Source: Bacteroidota bacterium (GTDB lineage Bacteria > Bacteroidota > Bacteroidia > Chitinophagales > Chitinophagaceae). Taken from it: a stretch of 64,000 bases of DNA. The notes below the pieces were generated by a model, which did not search any database, had not been told where the DNA came from, and worked only from the letters and a program-made list of their open reading frames with translations. Where the stretch lies: contig JAEWKK010000019.1 of assembly GCA_023386045.1 (NCBI GenBank), forward strand, positions 372,001 through 436,000. The letters run 5' to 3'. Positions 43,882 to 53,400 of this stretch are shown in pieces (the stretch's first letter is position 1; every line of letters begins with the position of its first letter). The translations under genes and the position numbers were made by a program.

Positions 43882-45174
43882 ATGGGAACAATTATAAAGG
43901 AACTGGACAGAAAGCTTGCACCGCATATCAAGGATGCCGTTGACCTGGACCTCAGGTTAAGGCCTTATGAAAAACATGTGCTCAACAACGGTGTTGATGT
44001 CTATGCTGTCAACGCAGGTGCTGAGGACGTACTGTTGATAGAATGGGTTTTTTATGCAGGAAACTGGTTTGAAAAAAAGAACCTGGTAGCAGCAAGCACC
44101 AATTTTTTATTAAAGAATGGCACCAGCGCAAAGAATGCCTTTCAGCTGAATGAGCATTTTGAATATTATGGTTCATACCTAAATAGAAGCTGTTACAACG
44201 AAACAGCAACCATTACACTTCATTGCCTTGCCAAACACCTGGAAGCCTTACTGCCTGTAGTGCGTGAAATGATGGTTGATGCCATCTTTCCTGAAGAAGA
44301 GATCCGCATCTACAAGCAGAACATGAAGCAGCGACTGAATGTGAACATGAAGAAATGTGATTTTGTCGCTGGGCGCCTGATCGATGCCTATCTTTTTGGA
44401 GAAGAGCATCCTTATGGCAAGTACACAAAATTTGAAGACTATGATGGTGTGACCAGGGAGACACTGGTTGATTTTTATAAAAACTATTACCAGGATGGAA
44501 AATTCATCATGTTCGTAGCTGGTAAGGTTCCTTCAAATCTTTATGCACTTCTGAACCAGAACTTTGGCGACCTGGGAAATAAACCGGTTGAGGTTTTTGA
44601 TATTATAAGAAACAGTGCAGAAGAAAAAAAATACAGGGTCATCAACGATCCTCAGGGTGTACAGGGAGCGATCCGCATGGGTACGCATTTCCCAAACCGG
44701 CATCATCCTGATTTTGCAAGAACACAGGTGCTGAACAATTTATTTGGCGGCTTCTTTGGTTCCAGGCTGATGAGTAATATCCGGGAAGAAAAAGGATATA
44801 CTTACGGAATTTACAGCTACCTCGAAAATCACATCCAGCAAAGTGCCTGGATCATCAGTACGGAAGCAGGCAGGGATGTTTGTGAAGCCACCATTGTTGA
44901 AGTGTATAAAGAAATGGAACTGTTGCGAAATGAACTGGTGGAAGATGATGAATTGTTACTGGTTCGCAATTATATGATGGGATCCATTCTTGGTGATCTT
45001 GATGGTCCATTTCATATTATCAACCGCTGGAAGAATATCATCCTGAACGGACTGGAAGAAGATTATTTCTACAAGCAGATCGAGACCATCAGGAATGTCA
45101 GTGCAAAAGAATTACAGGAACTGGCCAATAAATACCTGCTCCCCGAAAAGTTTTATGAACTCGTAGTAATATAA
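43882..45174 (+). CDS. M16 peptidase-like, non-catalytic partner subunit
   Basis: The 430-residue product has the M16 fold but no HxxEH: the corresponding segment reads AASTNFLLKNGTSAKNAF. It keeps the arginine/tyrosine substrate-binding pair of the C-terminal domain (FFGSRLMSNIREEKGYTYGIYS, about 290-311), the usual role of the inactive half. The catalytic partner immediately precedes it. No signal peptide is seen. Its stop codon is directly followed by the start of a repeat block (ATCACAGATTACACAG). Confidence 0.92.
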   Translation: MGTIIKELDRKLAPHIKDAVDLDLRLRPYEKHVLNNGVDVYAVNAGAEDVLLIEWVFYAGNWFEKKNLVAASTNFLLKNGTSAKNAFQLNEHFEYYGSYLNRSCYNETATITLHCLAKHLEALLPVVREMMVDAIFPEEEIRIYKQNMKQRLNVNMKKCDFVAGRLIDAYLFGEEHPYGKYTKFEDYDGVTRETLVDFYKNYYQDGKFIMFVAGKVPSNLYALLNQNFGDLGNKPVEVFDIIRNSAEEKKYRVINDPQGVQGAIRMGTHFPNRHHPDFARTQVLNNLFGGFFGSRLMSNIREEKGYTYGIYSYLENHIQQSAWIISTEAGRDVCEATIVEVYKEMELLRNELVEDDELLLVRNYMMGSILGDLDGPFHIINRWKNIILNGLEEDYFYKQIETIRNVSAKELQELANKYLLPEKFYELVVI

Positions 45175-45885
45175 ATCACAGATTACACAGATTTCACAGA
45201 TTAATTCCAGTAAACAGAAGTAACATTGTATATATAGCTCTAATCTGTGATACTGATTGCGTTGATTAAGAAGTAAAAACTACAACCGACATATATCCTG
45301 GGGCGTTAGCCCTTATATCTTCGTAAAATCTACCGCCATCATTTAACTAAGGGGCATAGCCCTGTAATCTTGATATCAGGGCTACGCCCCTCAAACCTTT
45401 TACAGCAAACGTTTGTTACGAAGATGTAAGGGCTACGCCCCTAAAATTTATTACGCGGGGAAATCTTTGCTACGAAGAAGATTGAGTCTCTTTTTATTGA
45501 TCTATCTTTCTCATCAGGATCTAATCTGTGTTAATCCGTGTAATCTGTGATCCGTGTAATCTGTGATCAATCACAGATTACATGGATAGGAAGTAAAAAA
45601 CTACAACCACCATACATCCTGGGGCGTTAGCCCTTATATCTTCGTAAAATCTACCGCCATCATTTAACCAAGGGGCATAGCCCTGTAATCTTGATATCAG
45701 GGCTACGCCCCTCAAGCCTTCTATCTGCAACCGTTTGCTAAGAAGATGTAAGGGCTACGCCCCTAAAATTTATTACGCGGGGAAATCTTTGCTACGAAGA
45801 TGATTGAGTCTCTCTTTATTGATCTATCTTTTCCTATCAGGATATAATCTGTGTAATCTGTGATCCGTGTAATCTGTGATTCCAT
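45175..45885. repeat. Tandemly duplicated nested-palindrome repeat element
   Basis: About 320-base unit present twice (45271-45590 and 45591-45885, offset 320-321). Each unit nests two inverted repeats. The outer arms (45300-45326 with 45416-45441; 45621-45647 with 45738-45763) carry GGGGCGTTAGCCC and its partner. The inner arms (45350-45364 with 45377-45391; 45671-45685 with 45698-45712) carry AGGGGCATAGCCCTG with one mismatch. Flanking the units are AATCTGTG/CACAGATT motifs shared with 20684-21270, including a near-perfect palindrome of 11-base arms at 45557-45580. No protein is encoded. It may be a repetitive extragenic palindrome element. Confidence 0.88.
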
Positions 45886-45922
45886 TAAAAAAGCCCAACC
45901 ATAGGGTACGGTGGGCTTTTTG
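45886..45922 (-). terminator. Rho-independent terminator of the L,D-transpeptidase gene
   Basis: AAAAGCCCA and TGGGCTTTT pair across a loop of about 14 bases, with A/T runs on both sides. Confidence 0.82.
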
Positions 45923-45949
45923 TTCATCCATCCTTGTTTGCGTCCAAAA

Positions 45950-46693
45950 TCAGCCGTTGAGTATTGTTGACCCGTGCAGGTAACTCTTTGACGGATGATA
46001 GACAAACAAAGCGGAACCATCTTTAATAAGATTGATCACTTTTGATGATTGTGATTGTGGTACGGCAGGGCAACCAAATGAACGGCCCATATAAGCTGCG
46101 TCGGCACGGTTCTCACCAATATATGGTGCACCATGTACTACTACGGCTCTTCTTTCGGCGTTATCGTTGAAACCTTTGTCCTTGCCCGACAAGCGCAGCG
46201 AAAGGCCATGCTTGCCAAAATATGTTTTTGTAGTTACATAAAAACCAAGACTGCTTTGCAGTGATTCAACTTTGTTGGAAAACTTTTCAGCAAACTGCAA
46301 ACCTGAATTCTTTCCATGAGCTACATATGTATTCATCAGCAGTTTGAAATTCTTTACATCAATGATATACATGCGTTTCTGGCTGGAAGGTTGTGAGAAG
46401 TCTACAACAGTAAGAATGTTTTCCTTATCAAGCGCACCCTGACTTGCAAGAACCTGCTGGCCTTTATAAGCATAAGTCATGGCTTCTTTTGAAAGACCCA
46501 ACTCATCAAGTTCTAAACTATCGTAGAGTTTGTTACTGATGGCCTCAACTGAAGCATTATTATTTACTGTGGATGTTTCTACTTTGACATTCTCTGTAGC
46601 ATCTGCTGTTTTACCTCCTGCTTTTACTACTGGCAATAAAAGGAAGCTGAACAACAGGCAGAGGATGGATAGTGGCAAATAGGTTTTTCTCAT
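45950..46693 (-). CDS. L,D-transpeptidase catalytic domain protein (YkuD-type)
   Basis: The 247-residue product has a signal peptide (about 1-24, ending VVKAG). A linker rich in Thr/Asn/Val follows, then a YkuD_2-like domain. The catalytic region shows VVVHGAPYIG (His about 187) and MGRSFGCPAVPQ (Cys about 208). These enzymes make 3-3 peptidoglycan cross-links or attach proteins to the wall. This subfamily often acts on muropeptides in Bacteroidota and its exact reaction is unassigned. Terminator follows at 45886-45922. Confidence 0.92.
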   Translation of the reverse strand: MRKTYLPLSILCLLFSFLLLPVVKAGGKTADATENVKVETSTVNNNASVEAISNKLYDSLELDELGLSKEAMTYAYKGQQVLASQGALDKENILTVVDFSQPSSQKRMYIIDVKNFKLLMNTYVAHGKNSGLQFAEKFSNKVESLQSSLGFYVTTKTYFGKHGLSLRLSGKDKGFNDNAERRAVVVHGAPYIGENRADAAYMGRSFGCPAVPQSQSSKVINLIKDGSALFVYHPSKSYLHGSTILNG

Positions 46694-46849
46694 GTATTAT
46701 CTTATTTCGGGATTATTGGAACGCCAGTGGCGTGAAAATATTATGCAGACACAAAACTAACAAATGTGAATGGAGAAAATATTCAACAATAAGTGAAAAC
46801 AATAAAAAGAAATGTAAATATTACGGCGGAATAATACGATGCCAAACTC

Positions 46850-47890
46850 TTATTTCACTCTTTTCATTTCTCTCTTCTTAACAAAGAATTCTGATGAGTA
46901 AACTTTTAATAATAAGATGAAGAGTGAAATGAGAACTGGTCCAAATATGAGCCCGATAAAACCAAACAGCTGGATTCCAACGATCACACCGAAAATTGTT
47001 ATAAGAGGATGAATATTTCCAATTCGTTTATTTAAGAGGAACCGGAAAAGATTATCTACCAAACCGATCAGTAAAAACCCCCACAATGCCATCGCGATGC
47101 CCTTACCCGTTTCTCCCTGTGCAAACAACATAATGGTTAATGGTACATAGATCAGTGCGGCACCAACCACTGGCATCATTGCGGCAATACTGGTTGCAAC
47201 AAACCACAACCAGGGTTCTTTCACTCCAATGATCAGGTAACCTATCAATCCTACTACACCCTGTAATAAAGCAATCAGTGGAATGCCAACCGTATTGGAG
47301 ATGATCAGGATCTTAACTTCCCTGCCTATGCGCTCTACATTACCATCTTTCAGTGGGATGTATTCGTACAATGCTTCTTCCATTCTTCTCCCATTCACCA
47401 GCATGAAATATAGAATGAAGTACATGCTACCAATAATGGTGATGGTGTTTAATGTTACACCCAGCACCTTGGGCAGCAGCTGTGTAACAAAGCTACCCAG
47501 TTGGTTGATAGAGTTCTGTGTAATGAGTTCGTATCCTATTTTTTGTTTGATATTGGCTGCAAGGGTTTTCAGCTGGTTGATGTATTCACCCGAATGTGTA
47601 ACGATGTAGCTGACCTTTGAATAGAGAATATTTCCCAGCACACCAATAGGCACAAGTATCACAAAAAAAGAAAGCACCATAAGCACCCAGGCGGCTGTGC
47701 TGCTTTTCCATCCTCTTTTTTCTGTGAGATAGAACATGCGTTCGCGCATGATCACATAAAATGTTACCGCTCCCAGGAAAGCTGAAGCAAAGAACCATAA
47801 TTCACGAAAGAGTACAATGCCAAGAAATAAAATGAGCGCAATAAAAAATACCTGGCGTAAAAGGTTCGTATTGATGGTGTCATTGGTCAT
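46850..47890 (-). CDS. AI-2E family transporter (permease)
   Basis: The 346-residue protein has the eight-helix AI-2E fold with membrane segments spread throughout: RQVFFIALILFLGIVLFRELWFFASAFLGAVTFYVIM near the start, paired helices in the middle (TLNTITIIGSMYFILYFMLVNG), and VGIPLIALLQGVVGLIGYLIIG then the ALWGFLLIGLVDNLFRFLLNKRIGNIHPLITIFGVIVGIQLFGFIGLIFGPVLISLFILLL end. The frame is open upstream to 47980, but a terminator lies in that interval, so the ATG at 47890 is preferred. The family has diverse substrates, including autoinducer-2 and cations. Confidence 0.92.
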   Translation of the reverse strand: MTNDTINTNLLRQVFFIALILFLGIVLFRELWFFASAFLGAVTFYVIMRERMFYLTEKRGWKSSTAAWVLMVLSFFVILVPIGVLGNILYSKVSYIVTHSGEYINQLKTLAANIKQKIGYELITQNSINQLGSFVTQLLPKVLGVTLNTITIIGSMYFILYFMLVNGRRMEEALYEYIPLKDGNVERIGREVKILIISNTVGIPLIALLQGVVGLIGYLIIGVKEPWLWFVATSIAAMMPVVGAALIYVPLTIMLFAQGETGKGIAMALWGFLLIGLVDNLFRFLLNKRIGNIHPLITIFGVIVGIQLFGFIGLIFGPVLISLFILLLKVYSSEFFVKKREMKRVK

Positions 47891-47929
47891 ACAGGCAATG
47901 TGAATTGAAATTAGGTAAACATCATCAAT

Positions 47930-47965
47930 AAAAAGAAATGCCGCGATCAGCAGGAATCGCGGCAT
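47930..47965 (-). terminator. Rho-independent terminator of the MATE gene
   Basis: A perfect 10-bp stem ATGCCGCGAT / ATCGCGGCAT with an 8-base loop is followed on the minus strand by a T-rich stretch. It separates MATE from the AI-2E permease and shows that the upstream part of the permease frame is not translated. Confidence 0.83.
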
Positions 47966-47980
47966 CATCAGATCAGTCAT

Positions 47981-49399
47981 CTATACCTGTACCGACTTCC
48001 ATTTTCCTTTCCTGAAAATTAAATAGGCCGCTACAGCTATCGCTGTTTCTGCAACCGGGATAGCAATGAAGGAACCAGTTTCTTTCATATCAAATGAAGT
48101 GGCCAGGAGAATTGCCAGTGGGATCTGGAAAAACCAGAATCCAAAAAGATTCAACAGGGTGGGCGTTTTGGTGTCACCTGCACCATTTAATGCCTGTATC
48201 ATCACCATTCCTACACCATAAAAAATATAACCCGTTCCAATGATCTGCAAGGCCACCTTGCCAATATGGTGGACCTCGGGATCCTTTGTAAACACACTGA
48301 TGATTGGTCCTGCAAAAAATACAAACAGCAGCATCACTCCCGTCATAAATACCGCATTGTATTTTGCTGTCAGCATCACGCTTTTTTCCGCTCTTTCCGG
48401 CTGGTTGGCTCCCAGGTTTTGTCCTACCAGGGTAGCTGCTGCATTGCTCAAGCCCCATGCAGGCAATATAAAGAATACAACATTGCGCAAGGCTACCTGG
48501 TAACCCGCTGTTGCTTCGGTTCCCCCGGTCTTTGCTACAATTATTGCCAGGACGATCCAGCTTCCTGAAGCAATGATGAACTGGAAGGTAGCTGGCCAGG
48601 CAATTTCCGCAATATGTTTGATCATCTTCAGATCAATCCTGAAATGCCTTGCCTTCAGATGAATGGTGCTGGAGCCTTTCAATAAATGATACAGCTGGTA
48701 AACCACGCCAATGCCTCTTCCAATAGTAGTAGCTATAGCAGCTCCTTTTAATCCGAGTTCGGGAAAGGGACCATAACCATAGATCAGCAAGGGACAAAGA
48801 ATAATATTGGCAAGACTGGCCAGCCAGAGACTTTTCATGGCCATGGCAGCATTACCGGCACCACGAAAAATTCCATTGATCAGGAAGAGCAGGATGATCA
48901 CTACGGATCCACCCAGCATGATGCGGGTAAAGTCACTTCCTTCCCTGACCACTTCCGGTGCGGCTCCCATCAGTTCAAGGATATGAGGTGCGAAGATGAT
49001 TCCCAGCACGCTGATTACAATAGTAACAGCCAGGGAAAGTATAATCGCCTGCATGCCTGCTTCGGCTGCGGCCTCCTCGTTTTTTTCACCAATACGGCGG
49101 GCTACAAGAGCGGTGGCTCCCGTGCTGAGTCCTATGGCAATACTATATACAATGGTGACTACCGATTCGGTCAGTCCTACGGTGGCAATGGCATTTTCTC
49201 CCAGCCTGCCCACAAAGAACATGTCTACTACGGCAAAAACAGATTCCAGGCTGAGTTCAAGGATCATGGGAATGGCAAGCAGTATGATGGCCTGCCTGAT
49301 GCTGCCCTGGGTATAATCGTACTGGGCTCCATTAAGTGAACGTTTGGTCAATGACCATAACAATGATATTCGTTGGTAAACGCTTCTTTCCTGCGTCAT
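47981..49399 (-). CDS. MATE family efflux transporter
   Basis: The 472-residue protein has twelve predicted helices and begins with a basic cytoplasmic segment. The two homologous halves are visible: FIFF-like LELSLESVFAVVDMFFVGRLGENAIATVGLTESV (about 42-75) and the second half with FFILPAWGLSNAAATLVGQNLGANQPERAEKS (about 300-330). It extrudes cationic drugs or metabolites using a Na+ or proton gradient. The substrate is unknown. It is a monocistronic unit by its terminator. Confidence 0.95.
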   Translation of the reverse strand: MTQERSVYQRISLLWSLTKRSLNGAQYDYTQGSIRQAIILLAIPMILELSLESVFAVVDMFFVGRLGENAIATVGLTESVVTIVYSIAIGLSTGATALVARRIGEKNEEAAAEAGMQAIILSLAVTIVISVLGIIFAPHILELMGAAPEVVREGSDFTRIMLGGSVVIILLFLINGIFRGAGNAAMAMKSLWLASLANIILCPLLIYGYGPFPELGLKGAAIATTIGRGIGVVYQLYHLLKGSSTIHLKARHFRIDLKMIKHIAEIAWPATFQFIIASGSWIVLAIIVAKTGGTEATAGYQVALRNVVFFILPAWGLSNAAATLVGQNLGANQPERAEKSVMLTAKYNAVFMTGVMLLFVFFAGPIISVFTKDPEVHHIGKVALQIIGTGYIFYGVGMVMIQALNGAGDTKTPTLLNLFGFWFFQIPLAILLATSFDMKETGSFIAIPVAETAIAVAAYLIFRKGKWKSVQV

Positions 49400-49577
49400 G
49401 TTGAATGAATTTAAGCTATAAGAAATGAATGAATAGAAAAGCCGGAGGCAGTGCCAGGCTGAAATTGTAGTAAGAATTGGGTCTTAGAATGGGAGGCGAC
49501 CCTGAGCGAACTTCATATGCGGTGCTTAAAGAGGACGAAGCTATTCATAATGATTGAAAAGATAAAAAGCGCCTGGA

Positions 49578-50255
49578 TCATTTTGTTATGAGCTGCAGAT
49601 ATTGCTGTATGAATTGCGGCACCTGCTTTCTTCTGTATTGCATAATGAAACGCGGATGTGGTAAGGGTATGATCTCTTCAAACCAGTTCATTTTTTCATT
49701 AAGGCGACTCAGGTATTTAAAATTCTTTTCACCACCGATGCTGAAAACCTTCCTTCGGTCGACAGGCGCCTCCAGTAATTTTTGAAGATTGGTAATGATA
49801 AATGGCTCCACCGCACGAAGCAGAGCCGGGTCATCATAATAATTAATGTTTTTGCCGTTTTTGACAAATCCCAAAGGGCATACCGAACCGATAAAAAAAT
49901 GGCTGTAAAATTTTTTGACGCCGCCATAGGCCTCGATCATGGAATAAATAAACTCTGCTGAAAGCTCGCTTTGATCCCTGAAAGGATGTTCAATTCCTAA
50001 GATGTTTTTGAGTTGCCTGGGCGCCGTGAAATTGACTCCGGTAACACCTGCTCCGAATCGCCCGGGATTGATGCCCAGCATGAGTTTGCGGGTTTTTTTA
50101 TCATTGTAAAACAGTTCAGTAAATTGCCTGAAGACCTCCATGACCTGTTTGTCTTTTTGAGGATAAAGCCAGTCGATCCCTTCCGGCAGATTGGCCGGTG
50201 GCTGCAGATTATAATACAAAGAATATAAATGTGTTGACCAGTTTTCGGGTTTCAT
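49578..50255 (-). CDS. SMUG-like uracil-DNA glycosylase family protein
   Basis: The 225-residue product matches the SMUG1-like branch of the uracil-DNA glycosylase superfamily. Motif 1 reads LGINPGRFGAGVTGVNFT (about 60-77), compared with the SMUG1 pattern GMNPGPxGMxQTGVPFG. Motif 2 is PLPHPRFIMQYRR near 200, with the expected His. Such enzymes remove uracil or oxidised pyrimidines from DNA. The ATG at 50255 is preferred; 48 further upstream codons are open but unrelated to the family. Confidence 0.88.
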   Translation of the reverse strand: MKPENWSTHLYSLYYNLQPPANLPEGIDWLYPQKDKQVMEVFRQFTELFYNDKKTRKLMLGINPGRFGAGVTGVNFTAPRQLKNILGIEHPFRDQSELSAEFIYSMIEAYGGVKKFYSHFFIGSVCPLGFVKNGKNINYYDDPALLRAVEPFIITNLQKLLEAPVDRRKVFSIGGEKNFKYLSRLNEKMNWFEEIIPLPHPRFIMQYRRKQVPQFIQQYLQLITK

Positions 50256-50490
50256 ATTTTCATGCAAAGAAATATGAGTTAAGGCTATACCCCTATACTT
50301 AATTTTTTGATGAAAAAAAAACTGATTTTGGGCACGAAATCTCGAACACTCCCCTTTGTGGTAATTAATAATTGCTTTATCTTTCATCCCCGTACCCAAG
50401 ATCCTTTATTGAAACTCCCCACCCAGAGCAGAAGCCAGAATTAGTGCGAATCCCATTGAAAACCCGGACATTTCAACTTAGAGAAAACTT

Positions 50491-53400
50491 ATGAAGAAAT
50501 TTTACAGCTGGAGTAAGCAAATAAGCTATTGTTTGCTATTGATCTTAATTGGACAAAAAGGTACTGCTCAAAACACCTGCCCTCCGAATATCGACTTTGA
50601 GGCTGGAAACTTTTCCAACTGGCAGTGTTACACCGGAAGCACTACAAGTGCTGGTTGTACACCAGGATCAAATTCCGTAACTGCCACTCCATCGGCTCCT
50701 ATACCAGGCCGTCACACTATCATTACACCAGCAGCTGCTGCCAATGACCCCTTTGGTAACTTCCCCATGTGTCCGGATGGTAATAATGTAGCAAGGTTGG
50801 GTTTTGTTGGTCAGACAGGAGCTCAAATTGAGCGATTAAGTTATGATATCACAATTCCTGCAACAGCTACGGCCTATAGCCTTACTTATAAGTATGCTGT
50901 GGTTTACCAGGATCCTAACCATTGCGAACCTAACCAACCGCATTTTGAGGCCAAGGTATTTGATGTAACTACTGGCCAATATATTAATTGTGCATCTTTT
51001 GAATATTATGCGACACCGGGTCAAAATGGTTTTTTACTTTCTCCCAACACTTCACAGGGAACAGTTTATTATAAGACCTGGACATCTGTAACTTTTATCC
51101 TGTCTGATTATATAGGACATAATATCAGGGTAGAATTTACAAACGCGGATTGTACTCAGAGTGGTCACTGGGCTTATTGTTATGTTGATGTTGTGAATAA
51201 TTGCAGTGCACCTGTACTTGGCGGTCAGTTTTGTGTGGGAGCTACTACTACTTCTTTAACCGCACCTTTTGGTTATGCTCAATACAACTGGTTCAACGCT
51301 GGTTATGGTACGCCTATTTCAACATCTCAAACTCTTACGCTAACTCCTCCTCCAACTGCACCACAAACAACATATAATGTTGAGGTTATCCCGATACCAG
51401 GATTTGGTTGTCGTGATACGATACCTGTAACAGTGAAACCCTTCCCTGTAGTGCCGGCAGATGCCGGCGTGGACCGGGTCAATTGTAGTGGCGGTAACCA
51501 AACGGTCGCACCAATAGGAACAGCGGCGCAGCCGGGATATACCTATAGCTGGTCCCCTACCGCTGGATTAAGTGATCCTAACATAGCTCAACCGGTGGCC
51601 ACACCTACCAGCAATACCAATTATATTCTTACAGTAACTGATGTGGCAACAGGTTGTACTAAAAAAGATACAGTCACTGTTAATGTGGCACCACCGATCA
51701 CGCCAACATTCACTATTAATAACGCCAACCAGTGCCTCGCCGGTAATAATTACCAGTTTACAGCAACGGCAAGCAACCCAACAGGATTGACCTATTCCTG
51801 GTATTTTGGAGATAGTCCGCAGGGAACCAGTAACCAGCAAAACCCAAGCTATGTTTACACAGCTCCAGGCACCTATACAGTGAAACTGATCATGAGTTCT
51901 TCAACTGGTTGCGTGGACAGTTCCTCTCAAACAGTAGTGGTTTCACCAAGCCCTCTGGCTGATGCAGGTCCTGATAAATTATTATGCGGTGGCTCATCTT
52001 CATCTACCGTTATTGGAACTCCTGCCGTTTTAGGTAGCACTTATAGCTGGTCACCTGCAACAGGATTGAGCAGCGCTACAGCTGCACAGCCTACAGCATC
52101 ACCTTCAGCTTCCACACAATATATTCTTACAGTTACCGGTACTGGCGGCTGTATTAAAAAAGATACGGTGAACGTAAATGTGGCGCCTTCAATCACACCT
52201 GCATTTACTGTAAATACTGCCAACCAGTGTTTGCTGGGTAATAATTACCAGTTCACATCTAGTGCCAGCAATCCTTCCGGATTGACCTATACCTGGACCT
52301 TTGGAGATTCTCCAATGGGTTCTAGCACACAGCAAAATCCATCTTATCAGTATACCACCCCTGGCACTTACACAGTGAAACTGGTAGTATCTGCATCAGG
52401 CGGAAGCTGTAAAGACAGCTCTACTCAAACAGTGGTGGTGAATCCTACTCCTGTTGCCAGTGCTGGTCCTGACAGGTTGATCTGCGGTGGCAGCACACAG
52501 GCTGTTACTATTGGTTCTCCTGCTCAGGGTAGTAATACCTATAGCTGGTCTCCTTCAACTGGATTGAGCAGTGCTACAGCTGCGCAGCCTACTATTACAG
52601 TTGGCAATCCTTCCAGCATTCAAACCACCAACTATATTCTTTCTGTTACTGCTCCGGGAGGTTGCGTAACAAAAGACACTGTAGTAGTAACCATCTATCC
52701 AACAATTACCGGCGTATTCACTGTGAATACTGCCAGCCAGTGTTTGAATAATAACAGTTTCCAGTTCAATACCAATAATCCTGCAGGAACTACTTATGCC
52801 TGGGATTTTGGTGTAGCCGGACAAACCAGCAACCAGCAAAACCCTACACATGTGTATACCAGTCCGGGTACTTACACTGTGAAGCTGGTTGTATCAAATG
52901 CCAATGGTTGTAAAGACAGCACTACGCAAACCATGACGGTAAGCGCCATGCCGGTTGCCAATGCCGGAACTGATCTTACTTTGTGCGGTGGCTCTGCTGC
53001 TTCACAAACCATCGGTTCTCCTGCGGTTGCAGGCAATACCTACAGCTGGACCCCTTCTACCGGATTGAGTAGCGCTACTGCTGCCCAGCCTACGGTAACA
53101 CCGGGTAATCCAACGTCATTACAAACAACCAACTACATCCTGACTGTAACTGCTGCAGGTGGATGTTATGTAAAAGATACTGTTTCAGTAACGGTAACGC
53201 CAACCCTCACCGGTGTGTTTACAGTGAATGCTGCAAGCCAATGTCTCGCCTCTAACAATTTCCAGTTCAATACCAATAACCCTGCAGGTACTACTTATGC
53301 ATGGGATTTTGGTGTAGCCGGACAAACCAGCAACCAGCAAAACCCATCTCATTCATATACAGCAGCCGGTACTTACACCGTGAAGTTGGTAGTGTCAAAT

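Noticed and set aside
45763..46020. 85-codon minus-strand frame across the repeat and the transpeptidase terminator
   Set aside because: It overlaps palindromes and the C-terminus of a real gene in another frame; chance open frame.
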